DNA from: Candidatus Neomicrothrix sp. UBA2983
GTDB taxonomy: Bacteria > Actinomycetota > Acidimicrobiia > Acidimicrobiales > MedAcidi-G1
DNA length: 64,000 bases
Direction: 5' to 3'
NCBI GenBank assembly: GCA_002346745.1
Contig: DEAL01000012.1
Span: 39,329-103,328, forward strand
The stretch's first letter is position 1. Each line of letters begins with the position of its first letter. Below the pieces are notes generated by a model, which saw only the letters and a list, made by a program, of their open reading frames with translations, was not told where the DNA came from and did no database searches. Shown piece by piece: positions 25,443-32,729 of this stretch. A program made the translations under genes and the position numbers.

Positions 25443-25874
25443 ATGCCCAGCCCGCTCTCCGACGAGGACCGGCACTGCTTCGTCCTTCCGCCCAACCGGC
25501 GACCGGACGGCGCCGTGGTCGTCAAGGTCGGCGTGTCCCACCAGGGAAGGCACCTCACGGCGACCCAGATCGGCGACTGGTTCCGGTCCGACGGCGACCC
25601 GCACGGTGCCGGCCACCAGTTGGAGCTGCTCCGGGACCTGCTGCCCGGCCTCGAGGTGATTACCACGTCAACGGTCCCGTGCGTCACCACCTACACCTCC
25701 AGCGGCCACCCCGTGGTCGACGGCCTCACCGACCGCGTCAGCGCACTGCTCGGCGGCAACGGCTACGCCGCCAAGTGCGCGCCCGCCCTCGGAGAGTTGG
25801 CCGCCGGAAGGCTCCTCGGCGAACCCTGGCCGACAGAACTCGACCGCGCCCTGTTCGCCCATGCGCCGGCCTGA
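25443..25874 (+). CDS. C-terminal fragment of an FAD-dependent amine oxidase (MSOX/SolA-like)
   Basis: The 143-residue product aligns by eye with only the last third of monomeric sarcosine oxidase-type proteins. VVVKVGVSHQGRHLTATQI corresponds to the substrate-domain strand and 'HH' region. TVPCVTTYTSSGHPVVDG carries the Cys position that binds FAD covalently in that family. ALLGGNGYAAKCAPALGELA matches the C-terminal FAD helix. The N-terminal GxGxxG FAD domain is missing, and the upstream DNA is the intact MpaB-like gene. It is most likely a remnant after deletion, and it cannot bind FAD as a normal enzyme. Confidence 0.65.
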   Translation: MPSPLSDEDRHCFVLPPNRRPDGAVVVKVGVSHQGRHLTATQIGDWFRSDGDPHGAGHQLELLRDLLPGLEVITTSTVPCVTTYTSSGHPVVDGLTDRVSALLGGNGYAAKCAPALGELAAGRLLGEPWPTELDRALFAHAPA

Positions 25875-25883
25875 AAACTGAGC

Positions 25884-25913
25884 GTCCCCCGGCTGCCGAA
25901 ACAGCCGGGGGAC
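25884..25913 (-). terminator. Terminator hairpin closing the amine operon
   Basis: A perfect 12-bp stem (25884-25895 with 25902-25913) has a 6-nt loop. On the minus strand it is followed within a few bases by TTTT. It lies between the convergent ends of the truncated oxidase gene and the six-gene leftward operon. It may act in both directions. Confidence 0.65.
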
Positions 25914-25990
25914 GGGGGTACCGGAACCGCTGGTTCCGATCAGTGCGACACGGGGAGGGCCGTGTCGGGGGTGGATCTCTCGTCCGTGCC

Positions 25991-27328
25991 CTAGCTCCAG
26001 GGGTAGGGCGAGTTGCTCATCGGGTGCAGGCGACCCTCGGCGTACCGGGAGTACCGGAACGGCTCGAGTAGCGCCTGGGTGTCGCCGACCAGTTCCTTAG
26101 CCACGAGGGCGCCCACGCCGATCATCTTGAACCCGTGGTTCGAGTCGGCGATCACGTAGACGTTCTCACAGAAGGTGTCGAAGACCGGGAAGCTGTCGGG
26201 CGTGAAGGCGCCGATGCCGCCGGACGGGGCGTGGCTCATGAGGCTGGCCTTGCCCTCGAAGCGCTCCTGGCAGTGCGACAGGGCCGACGCCCACACCTCG
26301 CGGAAGTCCTCGCCGACCACGAAGTCGGGGCTGGCCGGGCCGTAGGGGTCGATGGCGACATCGCGCCACGGCCGCTCCACCGGGTACGGCATGTAGCCGC
26401 CCTGCACGCCCCCGAAGTTGAAGTCGGGCTTGTAGTAGATGCCCCATTTGCCGTCAACCAGCAGGTTGCCCTCCTCGTCGTACAACGGCGCGTCGGCGTC
26501 CACGTGGACGACCGGCGGCATCGTGCCGGCGTTGTTCATCAGGTAGCCGGGATCCACGTCGAGGGTGCCCTCCTGGAGGGCCCAGAACTTCCAGGTCGGC
26601 TGCGTGATGACCTCACCGTTCACGAGGATGTCGGTGGTGTCGGGGAGGTCGAGCATCTCCCAGAGCTTGGGGACCCACGGGCCCGCGGCGGCGACCACGT
26701 GGTCGACGGCGATGGCGTCGCCACGGTTGGTCACCACGTGTGTGACCGCACCGCCGTTGACGGCCAGCTCGGTGACGATCGTGTCGGTCACCACGTTGAC
26801 GCCTTCCGCCTGCGCCTTGGCCAGCAGCGCCTCGACGGTCGCCATGTTGTGGGCGTAGCCGCCCTTCTTCTCATGGAGCACGCTCGTGACGCCGGTGCAC
26901 CGCCAGTCGTCGAAGATGCCCTTCATGTAGTCGTGGGTCTCCTGCTCACCCTCGATGAAGACCGACTCGTAGCCGATGGCCTCCTGCTGGGTGGCGATCG
27001 TCGCCACGTCGGACCGCATCTCCTCGTAGGAGATCTGCAGGTAGCCGACCGGGTGGTACTCGAAGGCCTCCGGGTCCGACTCCCACACCGACACCGAGTG
27101 GGCCATCAGCTCGCGCATGGCGGGCTGGAAGTAGTTGTTGCGGACGACGCCGCAGGCGATGCCCGACGGGCCGGCGCCGGCGTGTGACTTCTCGAGGACG
27201 AGGATGTCGCTGCCGTCGCCCGTGCCGCGGGCCTTGAGCTCGCGTGCCAGGTGCCAGGCCGTCGACAGGCCGTGGATGCCGGCGCCGATGATGCAGTAGC
27301 GCACGGACTCGGGAACTTCGACGCTCAC
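25991..27328 (-). CDS. FAD-dependent oxidoreductase, sarcosine oxidase beta (SoxB)-like
   Basis: The 445-residue DAO-family flavoenzyme starts with a Rossmann motif, CIIGAGIHGLSTAWHL (about residues 12-27). It has the E of LVLEKSHAGAGPSG for the FAD ribose, the second FAD contact VVAAAGPWVPKLW (about 235), and a C-terminal block DSNHGFKMIGVGALVAKEL. Size and pattern fit the beta subunit of sarcosine oxidase or the MgdA-like subunit of N-methylglutamate dehydrogenase, which oxidise N-methyl groups. It is the last gene of the leftward operon, 135 nt after the small unknown gene. With the divergent GcvT-domain gene it would oxidise a secondary or tertiary amine and hand the one-carbon unit to tetrahydrofolate. 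The substrate is inferred only. Confidence 0.85.
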   Translation of the reverse strand: MSVEVPESVRYCIIGAGIHGLSTAWHLARELKARGTGDGSDILVLEKSHAGAGPSGIACGVVRNNYFQPAMRELMAHSVSVWESDPEAFEYHPVGYLQISYEEMRSDVATIATQQEAIGYESVFIEGEQETHDYMKGIFDDWRCTGVTSVLHEKKGGYAHNMATVEALLAKAQAEGVNVVTDTIVTELAVNGGAVTHVVTNRGDAIAVDHVVAAAGPWVPKLWEMLDLPDTTDILVNGEVITQPTWKFWALQEGTLDVDPGYLMNNAGTMPPVVHVDADAPLYDEEGNLLVDGKWGIYYKPDFNFGGVQGGYMPYPVERPWRDVAIDPYGPASPDFVVGEDFREVWASALSHCQERFEGKASLMSHAPSGGIGAFTPDSFPVFDTFCENVYVIADSNHGFKMIGVGALVAKELVGDTQALLEPFRYSRYAEGRLHPMSNSPYPWS

Positions 27329-27463
27329 GGGTGAGCCTCCCTTGGTGGATGCCCTGTCGCCAGGGTCTGGGCTGCGTGTTTCAGAACTTCGGGTTATGTG
27401 CGAAGCACCCCGCCGACCCGAAAGGCCGGCGGAGCGTTCACGACTCGTGCATCGGGCCGTGCC

Positions 27464-27877
27464 CTAGTGCGCCGGGGGCTCCCAGCCCTCGAGCACCGGG
27501 GGGGTCCAGTTGTCGCCAACCGACTTCGAGTCGGCCACCCAGGGACCGAGCTCGACCTGGTGGTACTTGCAGTGGATCTCCTTGAGCTGGATGCCGTAGG
27601 AGTTGCCCGAGATGAGGTGCTTCATCAGGACCTTGCGGGCGATCTCGTCCTCGCGACCCTCCGGGATGTCGAAGTAGATCTTGATGAACGAGTTCGAGTT
27701 GCGGTCGAACACGGCGGGCGTGTCGTCCTCCTCGAGGAGGTGGATGTCCTCCAGCCAGTTCAGGTCCTTGCCGGGGGTGAGCTCCATCAGGTCGAGGTCC
27801 TCGACCAGGGACATGTCCTCCTGGTACTCGAAACGCTTGCCGGCGAGAACCTCGGCATCGATCGCAATTGACTTCAT
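27464..27877 (-). CDS. Small conserved-looking protein of the amine operon, unknown function
   Basis: I do not recognise this 137-residue protein. It begins MKSIAIDAEVLAGKRFEYQE, is acidic in the first half (LVEDLDLMEL, LEDIHLLEEDDTPAVF), and has a central beta-like stretch, NSFIKIYFDIPEGREDEIAR. No signal peptide, membrane helix or CxxC pair is visible, so it is not the zinc subunit SoxD/MgdB. The AGGAGG-like site precedes the ATG at 27877. It lies 9 nt after the FMN-glutamate-synthase-like gene and upstream of the SoxB-like gene. It could be an accessory subunit of either enzyme; this is inference from position only. Confidence 0.78.
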   Translation of the reverse strand: MKSIAIDAEVLAGKRFEYQEDMSLVEDLDLMELTPGKDLNWLEDIHLLEEDDTPAVFDRNSNSFIKIYFDIPEGREDEIARKVLMKHLISGNSYGIQLKEIHCKYHQVELGPWVADSKSVGDNWTPPVLEGWEPPAH

Positions 27878-27886
27878 CGCAGCCTC

Positions 27887-29317
27887 CTAGTTCCCGGCCT
27901 GGGCGATGCCCTTGGCCATCAGGTCCTTCATCTCCTGCAGCGCCCGCTCCTCGCTGACGCCCGGGATGTACGTCGTGCCGGCCAGCGGCACCTTGGCCAT
28001 GGCGGCGGCCTCGTGGGTGAGGGCCGCCAGGTCCTCGGGCTCCAGGCTGTGGATGTCGGTCTTGCCGCAGGCACGGGCCAGCAGCTGGACCTCCATTGTG
28101 AGCGTGTGGAGGTAGTTGTAGACCCGCAGGGCGGCCTCGTCGACGTCGAGGCGCTGGCGCAGCTCCACGTCCTGGGTGGCGACGCCCACCGGACAGCGGC
28201 CGGTGTGGCAGTGGTAGCACTCGCCGGCAGGCACGCCGATGGTGCCCTCGTAGTCGGTGACACCCTCGATGTGCTTGTTGCAGTTGAGGGCCATCAGGGC
28301 GGCGGTACCGAGCGCCACGGCCTTGGCGCCCAGCGCCAGGCACTTGGCGACGTCGCCACCGTTGCGGATGCCGCCGGCGACGACGAGGTCGACCTCGTCG
28401 GCCAGGCCGACGTCCTCGAGGGCCTGTCGAGCCTCGGGGATGGCGGCCATCAGCGGGATGCCGGTCTCCTCGGTGGCGAGGTGCGGGCCGGCGCCCGTGC
28501 CGCCCTCGGCGCCATCCAGGTAGATGGAGTCGGGGCCACACTTGGCCGCCATGCGCACGTCGTCGTAGACCCGCGACGAACCCAGCTTGAGTTGGATCGG
28601 GATCTGGTAGTTGGTGGCCTCCCGGATCTCCTGGATCTTGAGCGACAGGTCGTCGGGGCCGATCCAGTCGGGGTGGCGGGCCGGTGAGCGCTGGTCGATG
28701 CCGGCGGGCAGCGACCGCATCTCGGCCACCTGCTCGGTGACCTTCTGGCCCATCAGGTGGCCGCCGAGGCCGACCTTGCAGCCCTGGCCGATGAAGAACT
28801 CGACGGCGTCGGCCAGCATCAGGTGGTGCGGGTTGAAGCCGTAGCGGCTCTGGATGATCTGGTAGAACCACTTGGTCGACAGGTCACGCTCCGGCGGGAT
28901 CATGCCGCCCTCGCCCGAGCAGGTCGCCGTGCCGGCCATCGAGGCGCCCTTGGCGAGGGCCATCTTGGCCTCGATCGAGAGCGCACCGAAGCTCATGCCG
29001 GTGATGTACACGGGGATGTCGAGCTCGAGGGGCTTCTCTGCGAAGCGCCCGCCGATGACCGTCTTGGTCTCGCACTTCTCGCGGTAGCCCTCGATCACGA
29101 ACCGGGTCAGGGTGCCGGGCAGGAAGACCAGCTCGTCCCAGTGCGGGATCTTCTTGAACAGCGAGAACCCGCGCATCCGGTAGCGGCCCAGCTCGGCCTT
29201 CACGTGGATGTCGTTGATGACCTCCGGCGTGAAGATCTTGCTCTTGCCGATCACGTCGGTCGGGCGGTTGGTGTCGATCTTGACGTCGACGCCCTTGATG
29301 TCGTTTGCCTCTGGCAT
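27887..29317 (-). CDS. FMN-binding glutamate synthase-like protein (GltB domain 2; GlxD/MgsC-like)
   Basis: The 476-residue protein corresponds to the central FMN and Fe-S domain of glutamate synthase, made as a separate subunit. In this family FMN and a 3Fe-4S cluster transfer ammonia from the amidotransferase partner to a keto acid. Visible blocks are ITGMSFGALSIEAKMALAKG, CSGEGGMIPPERD, the glycine-rich YLDGAEGGTGAGPHLATEE, DLVVAGGIRNGGDVAKCLAL, and the cluster motif CYHCHTGRCPVGVAT. It lies 12 nt after the GXGXG gene. Together the three subunits match N-methylglutamate synthase MgsABC, or GlxBCD of rhizobia, rather than the single-chain GltB. Confidence 0.9.
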   Translation of the reverse strand: MPEANDIKGVDVKIDTNRPTDVIGKSKIFTPEVINDIHVKAELGRYRMRGFSLFKKIPHWDELVFLPGTLTRFVIEGYREKCETKTVIGGRFAEKPLELDIPVYITGMSFGALSIEAKMALAKGASMAGTATCSGEGGMIPPERDLSTKWFYQIIQSRYGFNPHHLMLADAVEFFIGQGCKVGLGGHLMGQKVTEQVAEMRSLPAGIDQRSPARHPDWIGPDDLSLKIQEIREATNYQIPIQLKLGSSRVYDDVRMAAKCGPDSIYLDGAEGGTGAGPHLATEETGIPLMAAIPEARQALEDVGLADEVDLVVAGGIRNGGDVAKCLALGAKAVALGTAALMALNCNKHIEGVTDYEGTIGVPAGECYHCHTGRCPVGVATQDVELRQRLDVDEAALRVYNYLHTLTMEVQLLARACGKTDIHSLEPEDLAALTHEAAAMAKVPLAGTTYIPGVSEERALQEMKDLMAKGIAQAGN

Positions 29318-29329
29318 GTCTGCTTCCTC

Positions 29330-30118
29330 CTAGAGGACGAGCTTGCGCTCGGAAGGCTCGAGCGAGTCGTAGTTGTGGAGCACCTTGCCGCACACGAACT
29401 TCTTGAGTTCGGGCGGGGTACCGAGTCCGTAGATCTCGAACTTCCGGTTGATGAACTCGACGTCCGAGTCGTCCATCTCGCCGGGCACGCAGTCGACGCC
29501 GAGCGAGGCGATCTTGCCGCCGACGTAGATGATGCCGTCGTACATGGAGTCGCCGAGGCCGTCGTTGGCGTCACCGCAGATGATCTGGCGACCACGCTGC
29601 ATCATGAAGCCGGTGTTGATGCCGGCGCTGCCGGTGGCGATGATCGTGCCACCCTTCTGGTCGATGCCGGTCCGGGCGCCGACGTTGCCCTTGATGACCA
29701 GGTCGCCGCCGCGCAGGGCGGCGCCGGTCAGGGAGCCGGAGGGGCCCTCGACCACGACGGAGCCGGACATCATGTTCTCCCCCAGCGACCAGCCGACACG
29801 GCCGTTGATCTGGACCTCGGGGCCGTCGATCAGGCCGCAGGCGTACCAGCCGGGGCTGCCCTCGAAAGTGATGTTGCAGCGCTTGAGGATCCCGACGCCC
29901 AGCGAGTGCTTGGAGCCGGGGTTCAGGATGGTGACGTTGTTGACGCCCTCGTCGTAGACGATGCGCTTGAGTTCGAGGTTGATCTTGCGGGTCGACAGGT
30001 CGGTGGCGTCGATCACGGCGGAGTCGCCGTCGATCTGGGCCGTCATCGGCGGCTCGGGATCCGGCTCGACGAGCCCCCGAGCGTCGTAGACGACGCCGCT
30101 CTTGGTCAGACTTGCCAC
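29330..30118 (-). CDS. GXGXG domain protein (GltB C-terminal domain; GlxC/MgsB-like)
   Basis: The 262-residue protein is mostly the right-handed beta-helix found at the C-terminus of glutamate synthase. It has regular G-rich turns such as LTGAALRGGDLVIKGNVG, GIDQKGGTIIATGSAG and MYDGIIYVGGKIASLG. In glutamate synthase this domain holds the other domains together and lines the ammonia channel. The start is GTG 30118, with GGGAGGTG upstream. It overlaps the end of the amidotransferase gene by 13 nt, so the two are translationally coupled, as expected for subunits of one complex. Confidence 0.88.
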   Translation of the reverse strand: MASLTKSGVVYDARGLVEPDPEPPMTAQIDGDSAVIDATDLSTRKINLELKRIVYDEGVNNVTILNPGSKHSLGVGILKRCNITFEGSPGWYACGLIDGPEVQINGRVGWSLGENMMSGSVVVEGPSGSLTGAALRGGDLVIKGNVGARTGIDQKGGTIIATGSAGINTGFMMQRGRQIICGDANDGLGDSMYDGIIYVGGKIASLGVDCVPGEMDDSDVEFINRKFEIYGLGTPPELKKFVCGKVLHNYDSLEPSERKLVL

Positions 30119-31035
30119 GTGAGCACCTCCCGCTCGAAGGGATCCCTGGTGTCGACCTCGCGGCCGACCAGGGCGCGGATGGCGATCTCCTCGGAGGCCA
30201 TGGCCACCAGGTCGTCGCTTTCGAACAGCACGAGCGGCTTGGCGGCCATCTCGTCCTTGGCGATCCCCAGCTCGTTGCTCGTGGCGACGAGGTAGGTGAA
30301 GACGCCGTCGAAGTCGTCGAGGCTGTACTTCATGGCCGTGTTGAGGTCCATGCCGCTCTCGAGCCTCTCGGCCAGGTACACGGCGATGATCTCGGAGTCG
30401 CACTCGGACTGGAACCGGTGGCCGGCCCGCTCGAGGCGGCGCCGCCACAGGTGGTAGTTGGTGAGTTGGCCGTTGTGGACCACCGCCACGTCGGCGAAGG
30501 GGTACGCCCAGTAGGGGTGGGCGCTGGCCAGGTCGACGTCGGACTCGGTGGCCATGCGGACGTGGCCGATGCCGTGCGTGCCGCGGATGCCGTCGAGGTT
30601 GTACTGGTCCATGACGCTGTTGGCGTCGCCGAGGTCCTTGACGATCTCGAGCGAGTTGCCGAGCGAGAGGACCTCGCAGCCGGGCACGTCCTCGAGGTAG
30701 TCGGCCAGCGGCTTGAGGTCGCCGTCGTAGCGGACGGTGGCCCGGAAGGCGTAGCCGGTGTCGCTGTTGATCGTCGCCAGGTCGGCGCCGATCTTGGCGA
30801 GGCGGGACTCGACCTCGGCGCGGCTGCGCTCGAGCTTCTCCTCGACGCCGAAGCCGCCGTACTCCTTGGGCTCGGCGAGCATGAACCGGATGGTCACGAG
30901 GTCGTCCGGCTGCCCGTAGAGGGCGTAGCCAGTCGAGTCGGGACCCCGGTGCTTCATGGACTGGAGCATCTTGGTGAGCTCCGCGCCCATGTCGGATGGC
31001 CCATCGCGGTGGATGATGCCGGCGATACCACACAT
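30106..31035 (-). CDS. Class II glutamine amidotransferase (GlxB/MgsA-like)
   Basis: The 309-residue Ntn-type glutaminase starts MCGIAGIIHRDGPSD, so Cys2 becomes the catalytic N-terminal nucleophile after Met removal. Typical blocks are MKHRGPDSTGYALYG, GHVRMATESDVDLASAHPY and VVHNGQLTNYHLWRRRLER. It would release ammonia from glutamine for the two glutamate-synthase-like subunits encoded next. It lies 44 nt after the glutamine-synthetase-like gene. A purF or asnB role is unlikely because no synthetase domain follows and the neighbours are GltB-type subunits. Confidence 0.9.
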   Translation of the reverse strand: MCGIAGIIHRDGPSDMGAELTKMLQSMKHRGPDSTGYALYGQPDDLVTIRFMLAEPKEYGGFGVEEKLERSRAEVESRLAKIGADLATINSDTGYAFRATVRYDGDLKPLADYLEDVPGCEVLSLGNSLEIVKDLGDANSVMDQYNLDGIRGTHGIGHVRMATESDVDLASAHPYWAYPFADVAVVHNGQLTNYHLWRRRLERAGHRFQSECDSEIIAVYLAERLESGMDLNTAMKYSLDDFDGVFTYLVATSNELGIAKDEMAAKPLVLFESDDLVAMASEEIAIRALVGREVDTRDPFEREVLTWQV

Positions 31036-31079
31036 GGTCTCTGGTGTCTCCTGGTCTTGGTCGGGCGGGCGGGTCGGGC

Positions 31080-32492
31080 CTACGGGAGGATGTCGAGGTA
31101 CTCCTCGACGTCCCAGTCGGTGACGGTCCAGTTGAAGCGCTCCCACTCGTCGCGCTTGTAGTGCTCGAACACCATGAACATCTCGCCCGGCAGGGCGCTC
31201 TTGATGACCTCGTCGGCGCGGAGGGCGTCGAGTGCCTCACCCAGCGACATCGGGATCTTCTCTACGTCCTTGCCGGCGTCCATGGCCTCGTAGATGTTGC
31301 GCTCCTCGGGCGGGCCCGGGTCGAGGTTGCGCTCGAGGCCGTCGTCCATGGCCTTGAGGAGGCCGGCGAACGACAGGTACGGGTTGACCGCCGAGTCGAC
31401 GGAGCGGTACTCGAAGCGGCCGGGGGCCGAGATGCGCAGGGCGGTGGTGCGGTTCTGGAAGCCCCAGTCGGCGAAGACGGGCGCCCAGAAGCCGGTGTCC
31501 CAGAGTCGGCGGTACGAGTTGACCGTCGGCGAGCCCAGGCAGGTCAGGGCGCTGAGGTGCTCCATGATGCCGCCAATGGCCTTCATGCCGACCTCGCCGG
31601 GAATCTGCGGGTTGTCGCCCTCGGGCATGAACTTGTTCTCGCCGCCCTCGTCCGGCTCGCCGGTCCAGAGGGAGATGTTGTGGTGGCAGCCGTTGGCCGA
31701 CACGTTCATGAACGGCTTCGGCATGAAGCACGGGAAGGCACCCATCTCGCGGCCGACCTGCTTGCAGATCTGGCGGTAGGTGGTGAGCCGGTCGGCGGTG
31801 AGATCGGCCCGGTCGAAGTTGAAGTTCAGCTCAAGCTGGCCGGGGGCGTCCTCGTGGTCGCCCTGGATCATGTCGAGGCCCATGGCCTCGCCGTACTCGA
31901 CGACCTTGTGGATGAGCGGCTGCAGTTCGGCGAACTGGTCGATGTGGTAGCAGTTGGGCTTGGTCAAGCCCTCGACGGTGGGCTTGCCGTTCTCGTCGGC
32001 CTTGAGCCACATCATCTCCGGCTCGGTGCCGGCCCGGAGGTGGAGGCCCCACTTGTCCTCGAACTCCTTGTGGATGCGCTGGAGGTTGCCGCGGCAGTCG
32101 GAGGTGAGGAACGCGCCGGGGTCGACCTCCTCCTCACGGCCGCGGAACAGGGTGCAGAAGACCCGGGCGGTCTTGGGGTCCCAGGGGAGCCGGCAGAAGG
32201 TCTCCGGCTCGGCGACACCCACGAGCTCGCGGGCCTCGGGGCCGTAGCCGATGTAGTTGCCGTGGCGGTCGATGAAGAGGTTGGCGGTGGATCCGTAGAC
32301 GAGCTGGAAGCCCTTGTTGGCGATCGTGCCGAAGTGCTTGGCCGGAATGCCCTTGCCCATGATGCGTCCGGTGACGGACACGAACTGGCAGTAGAGGTAC
32401 TGGATGCCCTCGGCCTCGATCTGGCGCTGGACCTCGGCGACCTGCTCCTGGCGTCCCTCTGCCTCGATGAAGCGTTCGATGTCGGTGGCCAT
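31080..32492 (-). CDS. Glutamine synthetase family ligase (type III/GlnT; candidate gamma-glutamylamide synthetase)
   Basis: The 470-residue protein has the beta-grasp N-domain (GIQYLYCQFVSVTGRIMGKG) and the catalytic GS fold: LRAGTEPEMMW for the first metal glutamates, QLELNFNFDRADLTADRL, MNVSANGCHHNISLW, and ALRISAPGRFEYRSVD near the C-terminal arginines. It ligates ammonia or an amine to the gamma-carboxyl of glutamate. Beside three GltB-like subunits and a SoxB-like enzyme, the closest known parallel is gamma-glutamylmethylamide synthetase of the methylamine pathway. An ordinary glutamine synthetase is the alternative. GGGGGAG lies a few bases before the ATG at 32492. It is the first gene of the leftward operon. 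Confidence 0.87.
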   Translation of the reverse strand: MATDIERFIEAEGRQEQVAEVQRQIEAEGIQYLYCQFVSVTGRIMGKGIPAKHFGTIANKGFQLVYGSTANLFIDRHGNYIGYGPEARELVGVAEPETFCRLPWDPKTARVFCTLFRGREEEVDPGAFLTSDCRGNLQRIHKEFEDKWGLHLRAGTEPEMMWLKADENGKPTVEGLTKPNCYHIDQFAELQPLIHKVVEYGEAMGLDMIQGDHEDAPGQLELNFNFDRADLTADRLTTYRQICKQVGREMGAFPCFMPKPFMNVSANGCHHNISLWTGEPDEGGENKFMPEGDNPQIPGEVGMKAIGGIMEHLSALTCLGSPTVNSYRRLWDTGFWAPVFADWGFQNRTTALRISAPGRFEYRSVDSAVNPYLSFAGLLKAMDDGLERNLDPGPPEERNIYEAMDAGKDVEKIPMSLGEALDALRADEVIKSALPGEMFMVFEHYKRDEWERFNWTVTDWDVEEYLDILP

Positions 32493-32559
32493 GTCTCCCC
32501 CTGCTGTGTGCGTACGTGGTTGGTTCCGGTACCGGTGGCCCGCGGTGTGTCCGGGGTCA

Positions 32560-32608
32560 CCAGGCTATCATATATATCAACTACACTCACTGCCAGTGAA
32601 AATTTCAC
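32560..32608. promoter_or_regulatory. AT-rich divergent promoter region with palindrome between the amine genes
   Basis: This is the most AT-rich spot of the region (CTATCATATATATCAAC near 32571-32582). It also holds a 13-bp palindrome, GTGAAAATTTCAC (32596-32608), and CACTGCCAGTG just before it. It separates the glutamine-synthetase-like gene (leftward) from the DUF1989-GcvT gene (rightward). A shared regulator site is likely; the precise promoters are not assigned. Confidence 0.5.
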
Positions 32609-32706
32609 CCGGACGCGAGGAGCACCCAAAACAGGAGTGATCCCACTCGTTTCTGCTGGTCAGAAGGCGTTTCCAGTGCAAGAATCCACCCACCAGCGCG
32701 TGGCAC

Positions 32707-32716
32707 GGGGGGGGGG
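32707..32716. repeat. Run of ten G upstream of the DUF1989-GcvT start
   Basis: Ten consecutive G lie 13 nt before the ATG at 32730, next to the only purine-rich ribosome-site candidate (GGGGGAAGG). Length changes would alter spacing but not the reading frame. It may also be a spot of uncertain base count. Confidence 0.7.
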
Positions 32717-32729
32717 AAGGCCACCACTC

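Noticed and set aside
27329..27463. Separate promoter or small RNA before the SoxB-like gene
   Set aside because: There is a short hairpin (CCGCCG...CGGCGG near 27411-27433), but no -10 box or U-tract. It is better read as an intra-operon spacer.
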